A stretch of DNA of 64,000 nucleotides from Phenylobacterium sp. (GCF_004297125.1 NZ_SCVD01000022.1:62001-126000), one strand, 5' to 3'. Shown: positions 9,698 through 20,587, counted from the first letter of the stretch. Notes: generated by a model not told the origin, from the letters alone. Numbers and translations are program-made.

Positions 9698-11851
9698 ATG
9701 AACGACCTCGCACCGTCCCATACCACCCCCGTCGAATGGGGGGACATCGAGGAGCCCCGGGTTCCTCAGCGGCTCTATGCGCTGAAGGACCGCGACACCT
9801 TCATCGTGGCCGACAGCCACGGCGACATCGTGGGCGCGGCCGACGGCCTGTTCCATCACGACACCCGAATCCTGTCGCGCTGGGAGCTGACGCTGGGCGA
9901 GAGGTCGCCGACGCTGCTGTCGGGCGCGATCAGCCAGGACAACGTCTACTTCACCTCCCATGGCCTGAACCGGGCGATCCCGGCCCCCGCCGGCCCCGCC
10001 GGCCCGCCCGGCGTCGTCCATATCGAGCGCAAGCGCTTCCTCTGGGGCGAACGGCTGTACGAGCGGATCCGCCTCACCAACTACAACGCCGAGGTCTTCA
10101 TCCTGCCGGTGGTCTTCCGCTTCGCGGCGGACTTCCACGACATGTTCGAGGTCCGCGGCGCGCGGCGCCGCAAACGCGGCCATGTGTTCCCGCCCGAGAT
10201 CGGCGACCAGTCGGTCCGTTTCGGATACGAGGGCCTGGACGGGGTCGCTCGCGGCAGCGTGCTGGCGTTCTCCGAGCCCCCCGCCTCGCTGACCGAGCGC
10301 CAGGCGGAGTTCCGCATCTCGCTGGCCACCGACCAGTGCAAGGAGCTCTACGTCGAGGTCGGGGCGGCCGAGGCGCAGGCGCCGTCGCGCGACCGTTATC
10401 GCGCCGCCGCGGCGCGGGCTCGGTACGCCATGCGCGAGCGCCGCCGCCAGGGTGCGCGGATCACCACCAACGGCCGGCTGTTCAACGCCTGGATCGACAA
10501 GTCGCGCGCCGACCTGGCCCTGCTGACCACGCCGATGAAGACCGGGCCCTACCCCTACGCCGGGATCCCCTGGTTCTCGACCTGCTTTGGCCGCGACGGG
10601 ATCATCACCGCCTGGCAGATCCTCTGGTTCGAGCCGGCCTTGGCCAAGGGCGTGCTGTCCTACCTCGCCGAATGGCAGGCGCACGAGACCTCGGCGTTCC
10701 GCGACTCCGAGCCCGGCAAGATCATGCACGAGACCCGGCGCGGCGAGATGTCGGCCTTGGGCGAGGTGCCGTTCGGCCGCTACTACGGCGGCGTCGACAC
10801 CACGCCGCTGTTCGTGGCCCTGGCCGGCGCCTATGCCGAGCGCACCGGCGACTACGCCCAGCTCGACGCATGGTGGCCGGCCCTGGAGCGCGCCGCCAGC
10901 TGGATCACCGCCAAGGCCGACCAGCATCCCCTGGGCTTGATCTCCTACGCCCGCGCCATGGATGGCGGGCTCACCAACCAGGGCTGGAAGGATTCCGGCG
11001 ACTCCATCTTCCATGCCGACGGGCGTTTCCCGCAGGGGCCGGTGGCCCTGGTGGAGGTGCAGGGCTACGCCTACGCCGCCTACCGCACCATGGCCTCGAT
11101 GACCGCGCGCCGTGGTGACTCCGAGGCCGCCGAGCGCTGGAGCCGCCGCGCGGCGGCGCTGCGGACCGTGGTCGAGGATCGCTTCTGGATGGCGGAGCAC
11201 GGCTTCTATGGCATCGCCCTGGATGGCCACAACGAGCTCTGCCGGGTGTCGGGCTCGAACCCCGGACACCTGCTGTTCACCGGCCTGCCGCGGGCGGATC
11301 GGGCGGAGAAGGTGGCGCTCCACCTGTTCTCGGGCGGCTTTTTCTCGGGCTGGGGCCTGAGGACGCTGGCCACCGACCAGCCGCGGTTCAATCCCATGTC
11401 GTACCACAACGGCTCGGTGTGGCCGCACGACACCGCCCTGGCCGCCCTGGGCCTTTCCTACTACGGCGAGCGCGACGGGGTGGTGAAGCTGACCGCGGCC
11501 CTGTTCGAGGCCGCCACCCAGTTCGAGATGCGTCTGCCGGAGCTGTTCTGCGGCTTCCCCCGCGCGGCGGGCGAGCCGCCCGTGGCCTATCCCGTCGCCT
11601 GCCTGCCCCAGGCCTGGGCGGCGGGGGCGGTGTTCATGCTGCTGCAGGCCTGCCTGGGCCTGTCCATCAACGGCGAGGGCGCCGAGGTCGAGATCCGCAA
11701 CCCGGTCCTGCCCATCGGCATCGATCGCCTGAGCCTGGAAGGCCTGCAGATCGGCGACGGCGCCATCGACCTGACCTTCGAACGCCAGGGTTCGCGCGTG
11801 GCGGTCCATTCCAACAGCCGTGGCCCGCGCCTGCGCGTGCGGTACGGTTGA
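9698..11851 (+). CDS. Amylo-alpha-1,6-glucosidase / glycogen debranching-like protein
   Basis: Encodes 717 residues. The N-terminal 200 residues (DTFIVADSHGDIVGAADGLFHHDTRILS) match the glycogen debranching N-terminal domain. The remainder is an (alpha/alpha)6 toroid of the debranching-enzyme C-terminal type. PWFSTCFGRDGIITAWQ and NQGWKDSGDSI are the conserved catalytic-cleft segments. It should act on alpha-glucan branches or an alpha-glucosyl oligosaccharide in the cytoplasm, as no signal peptide is visible. It starts at ATG 9698, shortly after the GT4 gene, and probably shares its transcript. Confidence 0.9.
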   Translation: MNDLAPSHTTPVEWGDIEEPRVPQRLYALKDRDTFIVADSHGDIVGAADGLFHHDTRILSRWELTLGERSPTLLSGAISQDNVYFTSHGLNRAIPAPAGPAGPPGVVHIERKRFLWGERLYERIRLTNYNAEVFILPVVFRFAADFHDMFEVRGARRRKRGHVFPPEIGDQSVRFGYEGLDGVARGSVLAFSEPPASLTERQAEFRISLATDQCKELYVEVGAAEAQAPSRDRYRAAAARARYAMRERRRQGARITTNGRLFNAWIDKSRADLALLTTPMKTGPYPYAGIPWFSTCFGRDGIITAWQILWFEPALAKGVLSYLAEWQAHETSAFRDSEPGKIMHETRRGEMSALGEVPFGRYYGGVDTTPLFVALAGAYAERTGDYAQLDAWWPALERAASWITAKADQHPLGLISYARAMDGGLTNQGWKDSGDSIFHADGRFPQGPVALVEVQGYAYAAYRTMASMTARRGDSEAAERWSRRAAALRTVVEDRFWMAEHGFYGIALDGHNELCRVSGSNPGHLLFTGLPRADRAEKVALHLFSGGFFSGWGLRTLATDQPRFNPMSYHNGSVWPHDTALAALGLSYYGERDGVVKLTAALFEAATQFEMRLPELFCGFPRAAGEPPVAYPVACLPQAWAAGAVFMLLQACLGLSINGEGAEVEIRNPVLPIGIDRLSLEGLQIGDGAIDLTFERQGSRVAVHSNSRGPRLRVRYG

Positions 11852-11948
11852 GCCCCCGGCGGAGCTAAACCGGCTCCGGCCGCGTTTGTGTCGAGGAGCA
11901 GACAAAGGGGCGCTGCTTGCGGATCGTCATCCCTCGGAGAAAAGGGTC

Positions 11949-13838
11949 TTGAGTCAAACCCTGGACCTGTTCCCCATCGGCAACTGCGCGGCGAGCGCGC
12001 TGATCGACCGGGCAGGACGCTACGTCTGGGCCTGCACGCCGCGGGTCGATGGCGACCCGTTCTTTTGCGCGCTGCTGGGCGGCGCCGACCCCGGCGAAGC
12101 CGACGCCCAGGGGCTCTGGTCGGTCGAGGTCGAGGGCGCCGTCGAGACCACCCAGGCCTATCTGCGCAACACGCCGATCCTGCGCACCGAGATCCGCAAC
12201 GCCGACGGGGCGGCGGTCGAGATCATCGATTTCTCGCCCCGCTATCGCCACCTGGGCCGGCAGTACCGCCCCTTGGCCTTCGTGCGCATCGTGCGCCCGA
12301 TCCGCGGCGCCCCGCGCGTCCGCATCCGGCTGCGGCCCATGATGAACTACGGCGAGCGGCCCTGCTACCAGACCACCGGGTCGAACCACATCCGTTACGT
12401 GGGCCAGGAGGAGACCCTGCGCCTGACCACCGACGCGCCGGTCAGCCACATCGTCGAGGAGCGCGCCTTCCGCCTGGAGGAGTCCATCGGCATGTTCCTG
12501 GGTCCCGACGAGGGGATGGACGCCGAGGTCTCCACCACCACCGCCCGGATGCTGCGGGAAACCACCGACTACTGGCGCGGCTGGGTCCGGACCCTGTCGG
12601 TGCCACTGGAGTGGCAGGAGGCGGTGATCCGCGCGGCGATCACGCTCAAGCTCTGCGCCTACGAGGAGACCGGCGCCATCGTGGCGGCGCTGACCACGTC
12701 GCTGCCGGAACACGCCGCCGCGGCCGGGGCGGGACGCAACTGGGACTACCGCTACTGCTGGCTCCGCGACGCCTATTACGTGGTCCAGGCGCTGAACCGG
12801 CTGGGCGCGGCCGACATGCTGGAGAACTACCTCGTCTACCTGCGCAACCTCGTGGATCAGGCCAGCCGCGGCGACATGAACCCCACGGGCATCCCTGACG
12901 CCCAGCGGGAACTGCCGGGGCTGGCGCACGGCCATACGCCCAACGGCAAGGCCGGCCACGTGCAGCCGGTCTACGGCGTGGGCCTGGAGCCGGTGCTGAC
13001 CGAGTGGATCGCGCCGCACCTGCCGGGCTATCGCGGCATCGGGCCGGTTCGGGTGGGCAACCAGGCGCACGAACACCTGCAGCATGACGTCTACGGCCAG
13101 ATCGTGCTCTCCACGGTGCAGGCCTTCTTCGACGAGCGCCTGCTGCGCCCGGCCAGCGCCGACGACTTCCGCGCCCTCGAGCCGATCGGCGAACGGGCCT
13201 TCGAGCTGCACGACAAGCCCGACGCCAGCCTGTGGGAGTTCCGCGGCCGCGAGGCGGTGCACACCTATTCCTCGGTGATGTGCTGGGCGGCCTGCGACCG
13301 GCTGGGCAACGCGGCGGCGAAGCTGGGCCTGACCGAACGGGCCGCCTACTGGAACGCTCGCGCCGCCCAGGTGCGCCAGACCATCGAGACCCGCGCCTGG
13401 AACCCGACCGAAGCGCGCTTCGCCGCCACCTTCGAGGGCGACGGGCTGGACGCCAGCCTGCTGCAGCTGGTGGACGTGCGCTTCCTGCCCGCCGACGACC
13501 CGCGGATGGCCGCCACCATGGCCGCCGTGGAGCATGGCCTCCGCCGCGGGCCCTACATGCTGCGCTACGCGGTCCCCGACGACTTCGGCCTGCCGGAGAC
13601 GGCGTTCAACTTCTGCACCTTCTGGCTGATCGAGGCGCTGCACCTGTCGGGCCGCACCGACGAGGCGCGCAAGCTGTTCGAGGAGATGCTGGGCCGCCGC
13701 ACCGCCGCCGGCCTCCTCTCGGAGGACATTACCCTCGACGGCAAGGAGCTGTGGGGCAACTACCCTCAGACCTATTCCCTGGTCGGCCTGATCAACTGCG
13801 CCCACCTGCTCTCGAAGAGCTGGCAGAGCATCCGCTAG
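11949..13838 (+). CDS. Glycoside hydrolase family 15 protein (glucoamylase or trehalase type)
   Basis: Encodes 629 residues if translation starts at TTG 11949, which follows CGGAGA by about 9 bases and gives the family-typical beginning LDLFPIGNCAASALID. An in-frame ATG at 11820 would add 43 unrelated residues and overlap the previous gene. NWDYRYCWLRDAYYV near residue 265 is the GH15 catalytic signature. FNFCTFWLIEALHLSGR near the C terminus is the second one. GH15 includes glucoamylases, glucodextranases and bacterial trehalases. With otsBA close by, trehalase activity is a real alternative. It ends at a CTAG shared with the stop of zwf. Confidence 0.9.
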   Translation: MSQTLDLFPIGNCAASALIDRAGRYVWACTPRVDGDPFFCALLGGADPGEADAQGLWSVEVEGAVETTQAYLRNTPILRTEIRNADGAAVEIIDFSPRYRHLGRQYRPLAFVRIVRPIRGAPRVRIRLRPMMNYGERPCYQTTGSNHIRYVGQEETLRLTTDAPVSHIVEERAFRLEESIGMFLGPDEGMDAEVSTTTARMLRETTDYWRGWVRTLSVPLEWQEAVIRAAITLKLCAYEETGAIVAALTTSLPEHAAAAGAGRNWDYRYCWLRDAYYVVQALNRLGAADMLENYLVYLRNLVDQASRGDMNPTGIPDAQRELPGLAHGHTPNGKAGHVQPVYGVGLEPVLTEWIAPHLPGYRGIGPVRVGNQAHEHLQHDVYGQIVLSTVQAFFDERLLRPASADDFRALEPIGERAFELHDKPDASLWEFRGREAVHTYSSVMCWAACDRLGNAAAKLGLTERAAYWNARAAQVRQTIETRAWNPTEARFAATFEGDGLDASLLQLVDVRFLPADDPRMAATMAAVEHGLRRGPYMLRYAVPDDFGLPETAFNFCTFWLIEALHLSGRTDEARKLFEEMLGRRTAAGLLSEDITLDGKELWGNYPQTYSLVGLINCAHLLSKSWQSIR

Positions 13839-15298
13839 TCCGACCAGTCGCGGCCGAAGCGTTCGATGAGCGCGAAGGCGCCCGAGGGGCCCCAGCTTCC
13901 GGCCGCGTAGGGCTTGGGGGCCTGGCCGGCCTCGGCCCAGGCGTCGGCGACGCCGTCGACCCAGCGCCAGGCCTCCTCCACCTCGTCGCGGCGGACGAAC
14001 AGGGTGGCGTCGCCGTGGATCACATCCAGCAGCAGGCGCTCGTAGGCGATCCGACGCCGCCCGCCGGCGCCCTCGTACGTGCGCAGCAGCGACAGCGACA
14101 GGGGCAGCGACTGCAGCCGCATTCCGCCCTGGCTGAGGCCCGGCGCCTTGTTCATCAGGCTGAGCTTGATGTCCTCGTCCGGCTGCAGGTCGATGACCAG
14201 CCGGTTCGGCGCCAGGTCCTGGGTCGAGGCGCGGCCGAAGATCGAGTGCGGCACCGGCTTGAACTGGATGGCGATCTGGGTGCGCTTCTCGGGCATCCGC
14301 TTGCCGGTGCGCAGGAAGAACGGCACGCCGGCCCAGCGCCAGTTGTCGATGTCGACGCGCAGCGCCGTGAAGGTCTCGGTCCCGGTCTTCTGGCCACGCT
14401 CGGCCTCATAGCCCTCGACCGCCTTCCCACCGACGACGCCCGGCGTGTACTGGCCGCGCACGGACTTCTCCTGCACGTCCTGACGCGTGAAGCGGCGAAG
14501 GGAGCGCAGCACCTTCACCTTCTCGTTGCGCACGGAGTCGGGCTCCATGTCGGCCGGCGGCTCCATGGCCACGAGGCAAAGGAGCTGCAGCATGTGGTTC
14601 TGCAGCATGTCCCGGAGCGCCCCGTACTCGTCGTAGTACGGCCAGCGGGCGCCGACGCCTTCGGTCTCGGCCACGGTGATCTGGACGTGATCGATGGTCA
14701 GGTTGTTCCAGAGCGGCTCGAACAGGGTGTTGGCGAAGCGCAGGGCCAGGAGGTTCTGGACCGTCTCCTTGCCCAGGTAGTGGTCGATCCGGAAGATCTG
14801 GGCCTCGTCGAACACCACGCCCAGCGAGGTGTTGATGTGGCGCGACGTCTCGAGGTCGCGGCCGATCGGCTTCTCCAGCACGATGCGGGTCTCGTCGGTG
14901 GCGATCCCGGCGGCGGCCAGGGACACGCAGACCTTCTCATAGAGGCTTGGCGAGATCGCCAGGTAGAAGAACGGGACCTTGCAGCCCTCCAGCGCAGGCT
15001 TCAGCTTCGCCGCCCCCTCGGCCGTGGTGGCGTCGGCGCCCACGTAGTTCAGGCGGGCGGCGAACCGCTTCCAAACCGCCGGGTCGATTCCCTCGGACCG
15101 CTCGCTGAGCATAGCCTGGGTCTGCTCCAGGAAGGCGTCGCGGGTGAGGTCGGCGCGCGCGGTCGCGACGATCCGGAAGTCCTTCGGCAGGAAGCCGTCG
15201 GCGTCCAGAAAGTACAGAGACGCCAGCAGCATCCGGCGCGCCAGGTCGCCCGTGGCGCCGAACAACACAATCGCGTCAGCCTGCGGCGTTGCGGGCAT
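13835..15298 (-). CDS. zwf: Glucose-6-phosphate 1-dehydrogenase
   Basis: Encodes 487 residues. It oxidises glucose 6-phosphate with NAD(P) to the lactone handled by pgl. FGATGDLARRMLL near the N terminus is the dinucleotide fold. RIDHYLGKE near residue 175 carries the active-site His. ATG 15298 is followed by the normal family start. It points away from otsB, and the 115-base gap holds both promoters. It is isolated from pgl-edd-glk by three opposite-strand genes, an unusual split of this operon. Confidence 0.97.
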   Translation of the reverse strand: MPATPQADAIVLFGATGDLARRMLLASLYFLDADGFLPKDFRIVATARADLTRDAFLEQTQAMLSERSEGIDPAVWKRFAARLNYVGADATTAEGAAKLKPALEGCKVPFFYLAISPSLYEKVCVSLAAAGIATDETRIVLEKPIGRDLETSRHINTSLGVVFDEAQIFRIDHYLGKETVQNLLALRFANTLFEPLWNNLTIDHVQITVAETEGVGARWPYYDEYGALRDMLQNHMLQLLCLVAMEPPADMEPDSVRNEKVKVLRSLRRFTRQDVQEKSVRGQYTPGVVGGKAVEGYEAERGQKTGTETFTALRVDIDNWRWAGVPFFLRTGKRMPEKRTQIAIQFKPVPHSIFGRASTQDLAPNRLVIDLQPDEDIKLSLMNKAPGLSQGGMRLQSLPLSLSLLRTYEGAGGRRRIAYERLLLDVIHGDATLFVRRDEVEEAWRWVDGVADAWAEAGQAPKPYAAGSWGPSGAFALIERFGRDWSD

Positions 15299-15413
15299 GC
15301 GGCCTCCCTTGTCGAGCGCCGGAGACCACCGCGCGCCGGGCCCGCGGTCAAGGGCGGAAGGGGATCGAATTGGTGCGTTGCCGCGTTAATCCGCCTGACC
15401 GGGTGGGAGTGAG

Positions 15414-16163
15414 ATGCCAGTTGAGTCCGTCTTGATCAGTCTACCAGCGCCCAAACCCCTGCGGCTGGGCGAGGCGGCGCTGTTCCTGGATCTGGATGGC
15501 ACGCTGGCCCCGATCGCGGCACGGCCGCAGGACGTGCGGCCCGATGCGCGCCGGTCCCGCCTGCTCGACCAGTTGAAGGAGGGCCTCAGCGGTCGCCTGG
15601 CCGTGGTCAGCGGCCGGACGCTGGCCGACATCGATCGCATCCTGGAGGGCCGGATCACCTGCGTCTCGGCCGTCCACGGCCTGGTGCGGCGCGACTGCGA
15701 CGGCAGCCTGCATGCGCCGGAGCCGCACCCCGGCATGGAGGCCGCCGTCGCCGCCCTGCGCGACTTCGCGAAGCGCGACGCGGGCCTGCTCGTCGAGGAC
15801 AAGGGCGCCAGCGTGGCCCTGCACTTCCGGCTGGCGCGAGGTCGCGCCCTCGACGCCCGCGCCCTGGCGCGCCGCGTCGCCGAGCAGACCGGCCTCGCGC
15901 TTCAGGAAGGGGACATGGTGGAGGAACTGCGCACGCCGGGTCCGTCGAAGGGCGATTCGGTCCGCGCCTTCATGACGACGCCGGCGTTCCGGGACTCGGT
16001 TCCGGTGTTCGTGGGCGACGACGCCACCGACGAGCATGGTTTCGCCGAGGTGGTGCGCCTGGGCGGCTTCGGCGTGCTGGTGGGCAATCCGCGCGAGACC
16101 CACGCCCGGTTCGGCCTGCGCAACGTCGAGGATGTGCTGGCCTGGCTGGAGGCCGCGCGATGA
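15414..16163 (+). CDS. otsB: Trehalose-6-phosphate phosphatase
   Basis: Encodes 249 residues of the HAD superfamily. It dephosphorylates trehalose 6-phosphate to trehalose. LFLDLDGTLAPIA near residue 25 carries the nucleophilic Asp and its partner. GDDATDEHGF near residue 205 is the metal-binding C-terminal motif. GTGGGAG before the ATG provides the ribosome site. It overlaps otsA by ATGA. Trehalose made here would act as an osmotic and desiccation protectant. Confidence 0.95.
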   Translation: MPVESVLISLPAPKPLRLGEAALFLDLDGTLAPIAARPQDVRPDARRSRLLDQLKEGLSGRLAVVSGRTLADIDRILEGRITCVSAVHGLVRRDCDGSLHAPEPHPGMEAAVAALRDFAKRDAGLLVEDKGASVALHFRLARGRALDARALARRVAEQTGLALQEGDMVEELRTPGPSKGDSVRAFMTTPAFRDSVPVFVGDDATDEHGFAEVVRLGGFGVLVGNPRETHARFGLRNVEDVLAWLEAAR

Positions 16164-17563
16164 GCCGGCTGATCGTCGTCTCCAACCGCGTCAACCCGCC
16201 CTCCGGCGACGGCGAGGAGAGCGTGGGCGGCCTCGCCATGGCCCTGGCGGCGTCTCTGAAAGAATATTCCGGCATCTGGTTCGGGTGGAGCGGCAAGACC
16301 ACCGACAAGTTCACCGGCCAGCTCAATGTCGAGAAAGTCGGCGGCGTGACCGCCGCGACGGTCGATCTCGAGGAGGTCGACGTCGACGAATATTACAATG
16401 GCTACGCCAACAAGACGCTGTGGCCGCTGTTCCACTACCGCAACGACCTGGCCGCGTTCGACCGCGCCTTCGACAAGGGCTACACGCGGGTGAACCGCCG
16501 GTTCGCCGAGACGCTGGCGCCGCTGATCGAGCCCGACGACCTGATCTGGGTCCACGACTATCACCTGATCCCGCTGGCCCGCGAGCTGCGCGCCCTGGGG
16601 GTGAAGAACCGGATCGGCTTCTTCCTGCACATCCCCTGGCCGGCGCACCAGGTGATGATCAACCTGCCCCGCCATCGCCAGCTGGTCGAGGCGATGTTCG
16701 ACTACGACCTGGTGGGCTTCCAGACCGCCGAGTACCAGCAGGCGTTCGAGGAATACGTCCTGTCCGAAGCCGACGGTTCGCTCGTGAAGCCCGGCTGCCT
16801 GAAGGGCTTCGGCCGGCTCCTGGAGGTGGGCGCCTTCCCCATCGGCATCGACGCGGCCGATTTCGCGCGGATGGTGAAGAGCTCTCGGGCGCGCCGGATG
16901 CGCGACCTCATGGCCGCCCACACGGTGTTCCGCCACCTGATCGTCGGCGTGGATCGCCTGGACTATTCCAAGGGCCTGGAGGAGCGGTTCCTGGGCTTCG
17001 AACAGTTCCTGACCCGCAACCCGGACCTGCGCCGTGAGGTGCTGATGCTACAGATCGCTCCGGTGAGCCGCGAGGCGGTCGAGGCCTATCAGGAGATCCG
17101 CGCCCGGCTGGACTCCCTGTCGGGCCGCATCAACGGCGAGTTCGCCGATGTGGACTGGGCGCCGTTCCGGTGGGTGAACCGCAACTACCGCCGCGACGAG
17201 CTGGCCGGGATCTATGGCGCGGCGCGGGTCGGCCTGGTCACCCCGCTGCGCGACGGCATGAACCTGGTGGCCAAGGAATATGTGGCGGCCCAGAATCCCG
17301 ACGATCCCGGCGTGCTGATCCTGTCGCGCTTCGCCGGCGCCGCACGACAGATGCCCGACGCGCTGCTGGTCAACCCCAACAGCCCCGAGGAAGTGGCCGA
17401 CGCGCTGAAACGGGCTCTGGCCATGGAGAAGCCTGAGCGCATCCGCCGCTGGCAGGCCCTCTTCGATAGCGTCGAGCGCGAGGACGTGGTCGGCTGGCGC
17501 GACAGCTTCGTCGGCGCCTTGTCCGGTAGGAGCGTCAAGATGCGGCCGGCCCTGGTGGTCTGA
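16160..17563 (+). CDS. otsA: Trehalose-6-phosphate synthase (GT20)
   Basis: Encodes 467 residues. It transfers glucose from UDP-glucose to glucose 6-phosphate. The N-terminal loop [15 protein letters not shown], the [15 protein letters not shown] segment, [13 protein letters not shown] and [15 protein letters not shown] are all hallmark GT20 motifs. The start overlaps otsB by four bases, and the TGA stop shares its last base with the ATG of ligD. The three genes therefore form one translationally coupled unit. Confidence 0.96.
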   Translation: MSRLIVVSNRVNPPSGDGEESVGGLAMALAASLKEYSGIWFGWSGKTTDKFTGQLNVEKVGGVTAATVDLEEVDVDEYYNGYANKTLWPLFHYRNDLAAFDRAFDKGYTRVNRRFAETLAPLIEPDDLIWVHDYHLIPLARELRALGVKNRIGFFLHIPWPAHQVMINLPRHRQLVEAMFDYDLVGFQTAEYQQAFEEYVLSEADGSLVKPGCLKGFGRLLEVGAFPIGIDAADFARMVKSSRARRMRDLMAAHTVFRHLIVGVDRLDYSKGLEERFLGFEQFLTRNPDLRREVLMLQIAPVSREAVEAYQEIRARLDSLSGRINGEFADVDWAPFRWVNRNYRRDELAGIYGAARVGLVTPLRDGMNLVAKEYVAAQNPDDPGVLILSRFAGAARQMPDALLVNPNSPEEVADALKRALAMEKPERIRRWQALFDSVEREDVVGWRDSFVGALSGRSVKMRPALVV

Positions 17564-20172
17564 TGGCCGACAAGCTGGCGCGCTACCGTTCGATGCGGGA
17601 TTTCGGGAAGACCGCCGAGCCCGACAGCGCCGTGCGGACCAAGCCCTCCAACCGTCGGCGCTTCGTGATCCAGAAGCACGCCGCCACCCGCCTGCACTAC
17701 GACTTCCGCCTGGAGCTGGACGGCGTGTTCCTATCGTGGGCGGTGACCCGCGGCCCCTCGCTGGACCCGGCCGACAAGCGCTTGGCGGTCCAGACCGAGG
17801 ACCACCCGCTGGACTACGGCGACTTCGAGGGGACCATCCCCAAGGGCCAGTACGGCGGCGGCACGGTGATGCTGTGGGACCGCGGCTACTGGGAGCCGGA
17901 GGGTGATCCCAAGGCGATGCTGAAGAGGGGGGACCTCAAGTTCACCCTGGACGGCGAGCGGCTGAAGGGATCCTACGTCCTGGTGCGCATGAAGCGCCGC
18001 GAGGGCGAGAAGCGCGACAACTGGCTCCTGATCAAGCATCACGACGGTTGGGCGGTGGAGGAGAACGGCGGTGCCCTGGTCGAGGAGGAGACCACCTCGA
18101 TCGCCTCCGGCCGGAGCATGGACGACATCGCGGCCGGCAAAGGCAAGGGGCCGACCAGGTTCATGACCGGAAAGGGCCGCGCCGCGGGCAAGGACGTCTG
18201 GCAGTCCAACCGGGCCGCGAAGGACGAGAAGCCGGCCGCGCCGCTGAAGGCCGCCCCGGCGCCCAAGCTGAAGGCGGCCGCCCTGCCTGGGTTCGTGCCG
18301 CCGCAACTCGCCAAGTCCGTCGACCGGCCGCCGCCGGGAGCCGGCTGGGGCCATGAGATCAAGTTCGACGGCTATAGGCTGCAGCTCCGCGTCGAAAGGG
18401 GCAAGGCGACGCTGAAGACCCGCAAGGGGCTGGACTGGACCGCGAAGTTCAAGGCGATCGCACGCGACGCCGCCGCCCTGCCCGACGGCGTCTACGACGG
18501 CGAAGCCTGCGCCCTGGACGCCCACGGTTCGCCCGACTTCCCGGCGCTGCAGGCGGCGCTATCGGACGGCAAGACCGACGACCTGATCTTCTTCGCCTTC
18601 GACGCCCTGTTCCTGGCTGGCGAGGACCTGCGCGAGCTGCCGCTGCGCGAGCGCAAGCTGCGGCTCCAGGCGGTGCTCAAGGCCGCCGGCAAGGCGCTGG
18701 AGAAACGCATCCGCTATGTCGACCACTTCGAGACCGCGGGCGACGCCGTCCTGCAGTCGGCCTGCCGCATGTCGCTGGAGGGCATCGTCTCCAAGCGGCT
18801 GGACGGCCCCTATCGCTCGGACCGCGGCGAGGCGTGGCTGAAGTCCAAGTGCCGCGCCGGCCACGAGGTGGTCATCGGCGGCTGGACCGGCGAGGCGGGC
18901 CAGCTCCGCTCGCTGCTGGTGGGCGTCCATCGCGGCGACAAGCTGGTCTACGTCGGCCGGGTCGGCACGGGCTTCGGCCGCGACAAGGTGGGCCGGGTCC
19001 TGCCCAGGCTGGAGAAGCTCGCCGCGGACAGGAGCCCGTTCTCCGGCCCCGGCGCGCCGCGCAAGGAGCCGAACGTCCACTGGGCCAGGCCCGAGCTGGT
19101 GGCGGAAATCGAGTTCGCCGGCTTCACCACGTCTGGCATGGTGCGGCAGGGCGCGTTCAAGGGGCTGCGAGACGACAAGCCCGCGCGCGAGGTGGAGGCC
19201 GAGACGCCCCAGCCCGTGGACAAGGCCGAACTGGCCGGGCCGAGGCCGGCTCGCAGGCCCGCCGCCAAGGCCGGGCCGCCGGTCGTCATGGGCGTCACCC
19301 TGTCCAGTCCGGACAAGGCGCTGTGGCCCGACGACGGTCAGGGCGCGCCGATCACCAAGCTGGAGCTCGCCCAGTACCTCGAGGCCGTCGGCCCCTGGAT
19401 GATGCAGCACATCAAGGGCCGCCCCTGCTCGATCATCCGCACCCCCGACGGCCTGGGGGGCGAACGGTTCTTCCAGCGACACGCGGGCAAGGGCTCCTCG
19501 GCCCTGCTAACCGAGGTGAAGGTGTTCGGCGACCACAAGCCGTACCTGCAGATCGACCGCGTCGAAGCCCTGGCCGCGCTGGCCCAGATCTCCGCGGTCG
19601 AGTTCCATCCCTGGAACTGCCAGCCGGACCAGCCCGAGGTCCCCGGCCGCCTGGTCTTCGACCTGGATCCCGACGAGGACATCCCCTTCGATCGGGTCAT
19701 CGAGGCGGCCAGGGAGGTGAAGGCGCGCCTGGAGGCCCTGGGTCTGGCGGCGTTCTGCAAGACCACGGGCGGCAAGGGCCTGCACGTCGTCACGCCCCTC
19801 AAGGACGGCAAGGGCAAGACCGACTGGAAGACCGCGAAGAAATTCGCCCAGGACGTCTGCCTGGCGATCGCGGCCGATGCGCCCGACCGCTATGTGGTCA
19901 ACATGGCCAAGGCCAAGCGGGTGGGCCGGATCTTCCTCGACTATCTGCGCAACGACCGCATGTCGACGGCGGTGGCCCCGCTCTCGCCGCGCGCCCGGCC
20001 GCTGGCGCCGGTGAGCTTCCCGATGAACTGGAGCCAGGTGAAGCCGGGGCTCGACCCCAAGGCCTGGACCATCCGCACCGCGCCCGGTCTGCTGAAGAAA
20101 ACCAAGGCCTGGGCGGACTACTGCGACGCCGAACGGCCGCTGGCGGATGCGATCAGGAAACTGAAGAGGTAG
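17563..20172 (+). CDS. ligD: Multifunctional DNA ligase D (non-homologous end joining)
   Basis: Encodes 869 residues with three domains in the order phosphoesterase, ATP-dependent ligase, polymerase/primase. The 3'-phosphoesterase domain covers about residues 30-160 ([17 protein letters not shown], then [15 protein letters not shown]). A low-complexity Lys/Ala linker follows. The ligase domain spans about 240-540, with the adenylated lysine at 267 in EIKFDGYR. The archaeo-eukaryotic primase-type polymerase spans about 580-865, with the metal-binding DLDPDED near 699. It repairs double-strand breaks with Ku, encoded 2.3 kb downstream on the other strand. It is coupled to otsA by TGATG, an unusual tie to trehalose synthesis. 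Confidence 0.97.
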   Translation: MADKLARYRSMRDFGKTAEPDSAVRTKPSNRRRFVIQKHAATRLHYDFRLELDGVFLSWAVTRGPSLDPADKRLAVQTEDHPLDYGDFEGTIPKGQYGGGTVMLWDRGYWEPEGDPKAMLKRGDLKFTLDGERLKGSYVLVRMKRREGEKRDNWLLIKHHDGWAVEENGGALVEEETTSIASGRSMDDIAAGKGKGPTRFMTGKGRAAGKDVWQSNRAAKDEKPAAPLKAAPAPKLKAAALPGFVPPQLAKSVDRPPPGAGWGHEIKFDGYRLQLRVERGKATLKTRKGLDWTAKFKAIARDAAALPDGVYDGEACALDAHGSPDFPALQAALSDGKTDDLIFFAFDALFLAGEDLRELPLRERKLRLQAVLKAAGKALEKRIRYVDHFETAGDAVLQSACRMSLEGIVSKRLDGPYRSDRGEAWLKSKCRAGHEVVIGGWTGEAGQLRSLLVGVHRGDKLVYVGRVGTGFGRDKVGRVLPRLEKLAADRSPFSGPGAPRKEPNVHWARPELVAEIEFAGFTTSGMVRQGAFKGLRDDKPAREVEAETPQPVDKAELAGPRPARRPAAKAGPPVVMGVTLSSPDKALWPDDGQGAPITKLELAQYLEAVGPWMMQHIKGRPCSIIRTPDGLGGERFFQRHAGKGSSALLTEVKVFGDHKPYLQIDRVEALAALAQISAVEFHPWNCQPDQPEVPGRLVFDLDPDEDIPFDRVIEAAREVKARLEALGLAAFCKTTGGKGLHVVTPLKDGKGKTDWKTAKKFAQDVCLAIAADAPDRYVVNMAKAKRVGRIFLDYLRNDRMSTAVAPLSPRARPLAPVSFPMNWSQVKPGLDPKAWTIRTAPGLLKKTKAWADYCDAERPLADAIRKLKR

Positions 20173-20185
20173 CGCGCCGTCTCCA

Positions 20186-20527
20186 TCAGCGGCTCGCGAC
20201 CCGCGACCGCCGCTTTCCCAGCGGGTCCGACACGCAGGCCTTACGGACGCGTTCGTTCAGGGCCACGCGCTCGTCGTCCTTCATCTTGCTCATGGCCAGC
20301 GCCGCGGCGCTGCCGGCGAACGGGATCACCAGGTTGCCCGCGATAGCGATTACCGCGCGGCCGTCCTTGTTGTCGTCGTAGCGCCCGACCGCGCGGCGCG
20401 CCTGGCGGCAGTCGCGGCTGGCGTATTCCGGGTCGCGCTTGTCGAGGGTCTTCACCGTCTGGCGGGGCGAGGTGGCGCAGCCGGTGGCGATCAGGGCCGT
20501 GACCCCGAGGATCAGGAAGCGTCGCAA
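20186..20527 (-). CDS. Small putative lipoprotein
   Basis: Encodes 113 residues. The N terminus is a lipoprotein signal peptide with lipobox IATGC, so the mature protein would start at Cys17 and sit in a membrane. A second hydrophobic stretch, VIAIAGNLVIPFAGSAAALA, lies near residues 60-80 and may anchor or insert. The C terminus is basic. I recognise no functional family. It is convergent with ligD, 13 bases from its stop. Confidence 0.7.
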   Translation of the reverse strand: MRRFLILGVTALIATGCATSPRQTVKTLDKRDPEYASRDCRQARRAVGRYDDNKDGRAVIAIAGNLVIPFAGSAAALAMSKMKDDERVALNERVRKACVSDPLGKRRSRVASR

Positions 20528-20587
20528 GGTTCGTCTCTCCGGTGCGTCCCGGGAACCCGAACCTCGCCAGGCGGCGAAGGTTCCGCG

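Noticed and set aside
11820..11948. ATG start for the GH15 gene
   Set aside because: The extra 43 residues are not family-like and overlap the previous gene, whereas TTG 11949 has a ribosome site and the family N terminus.
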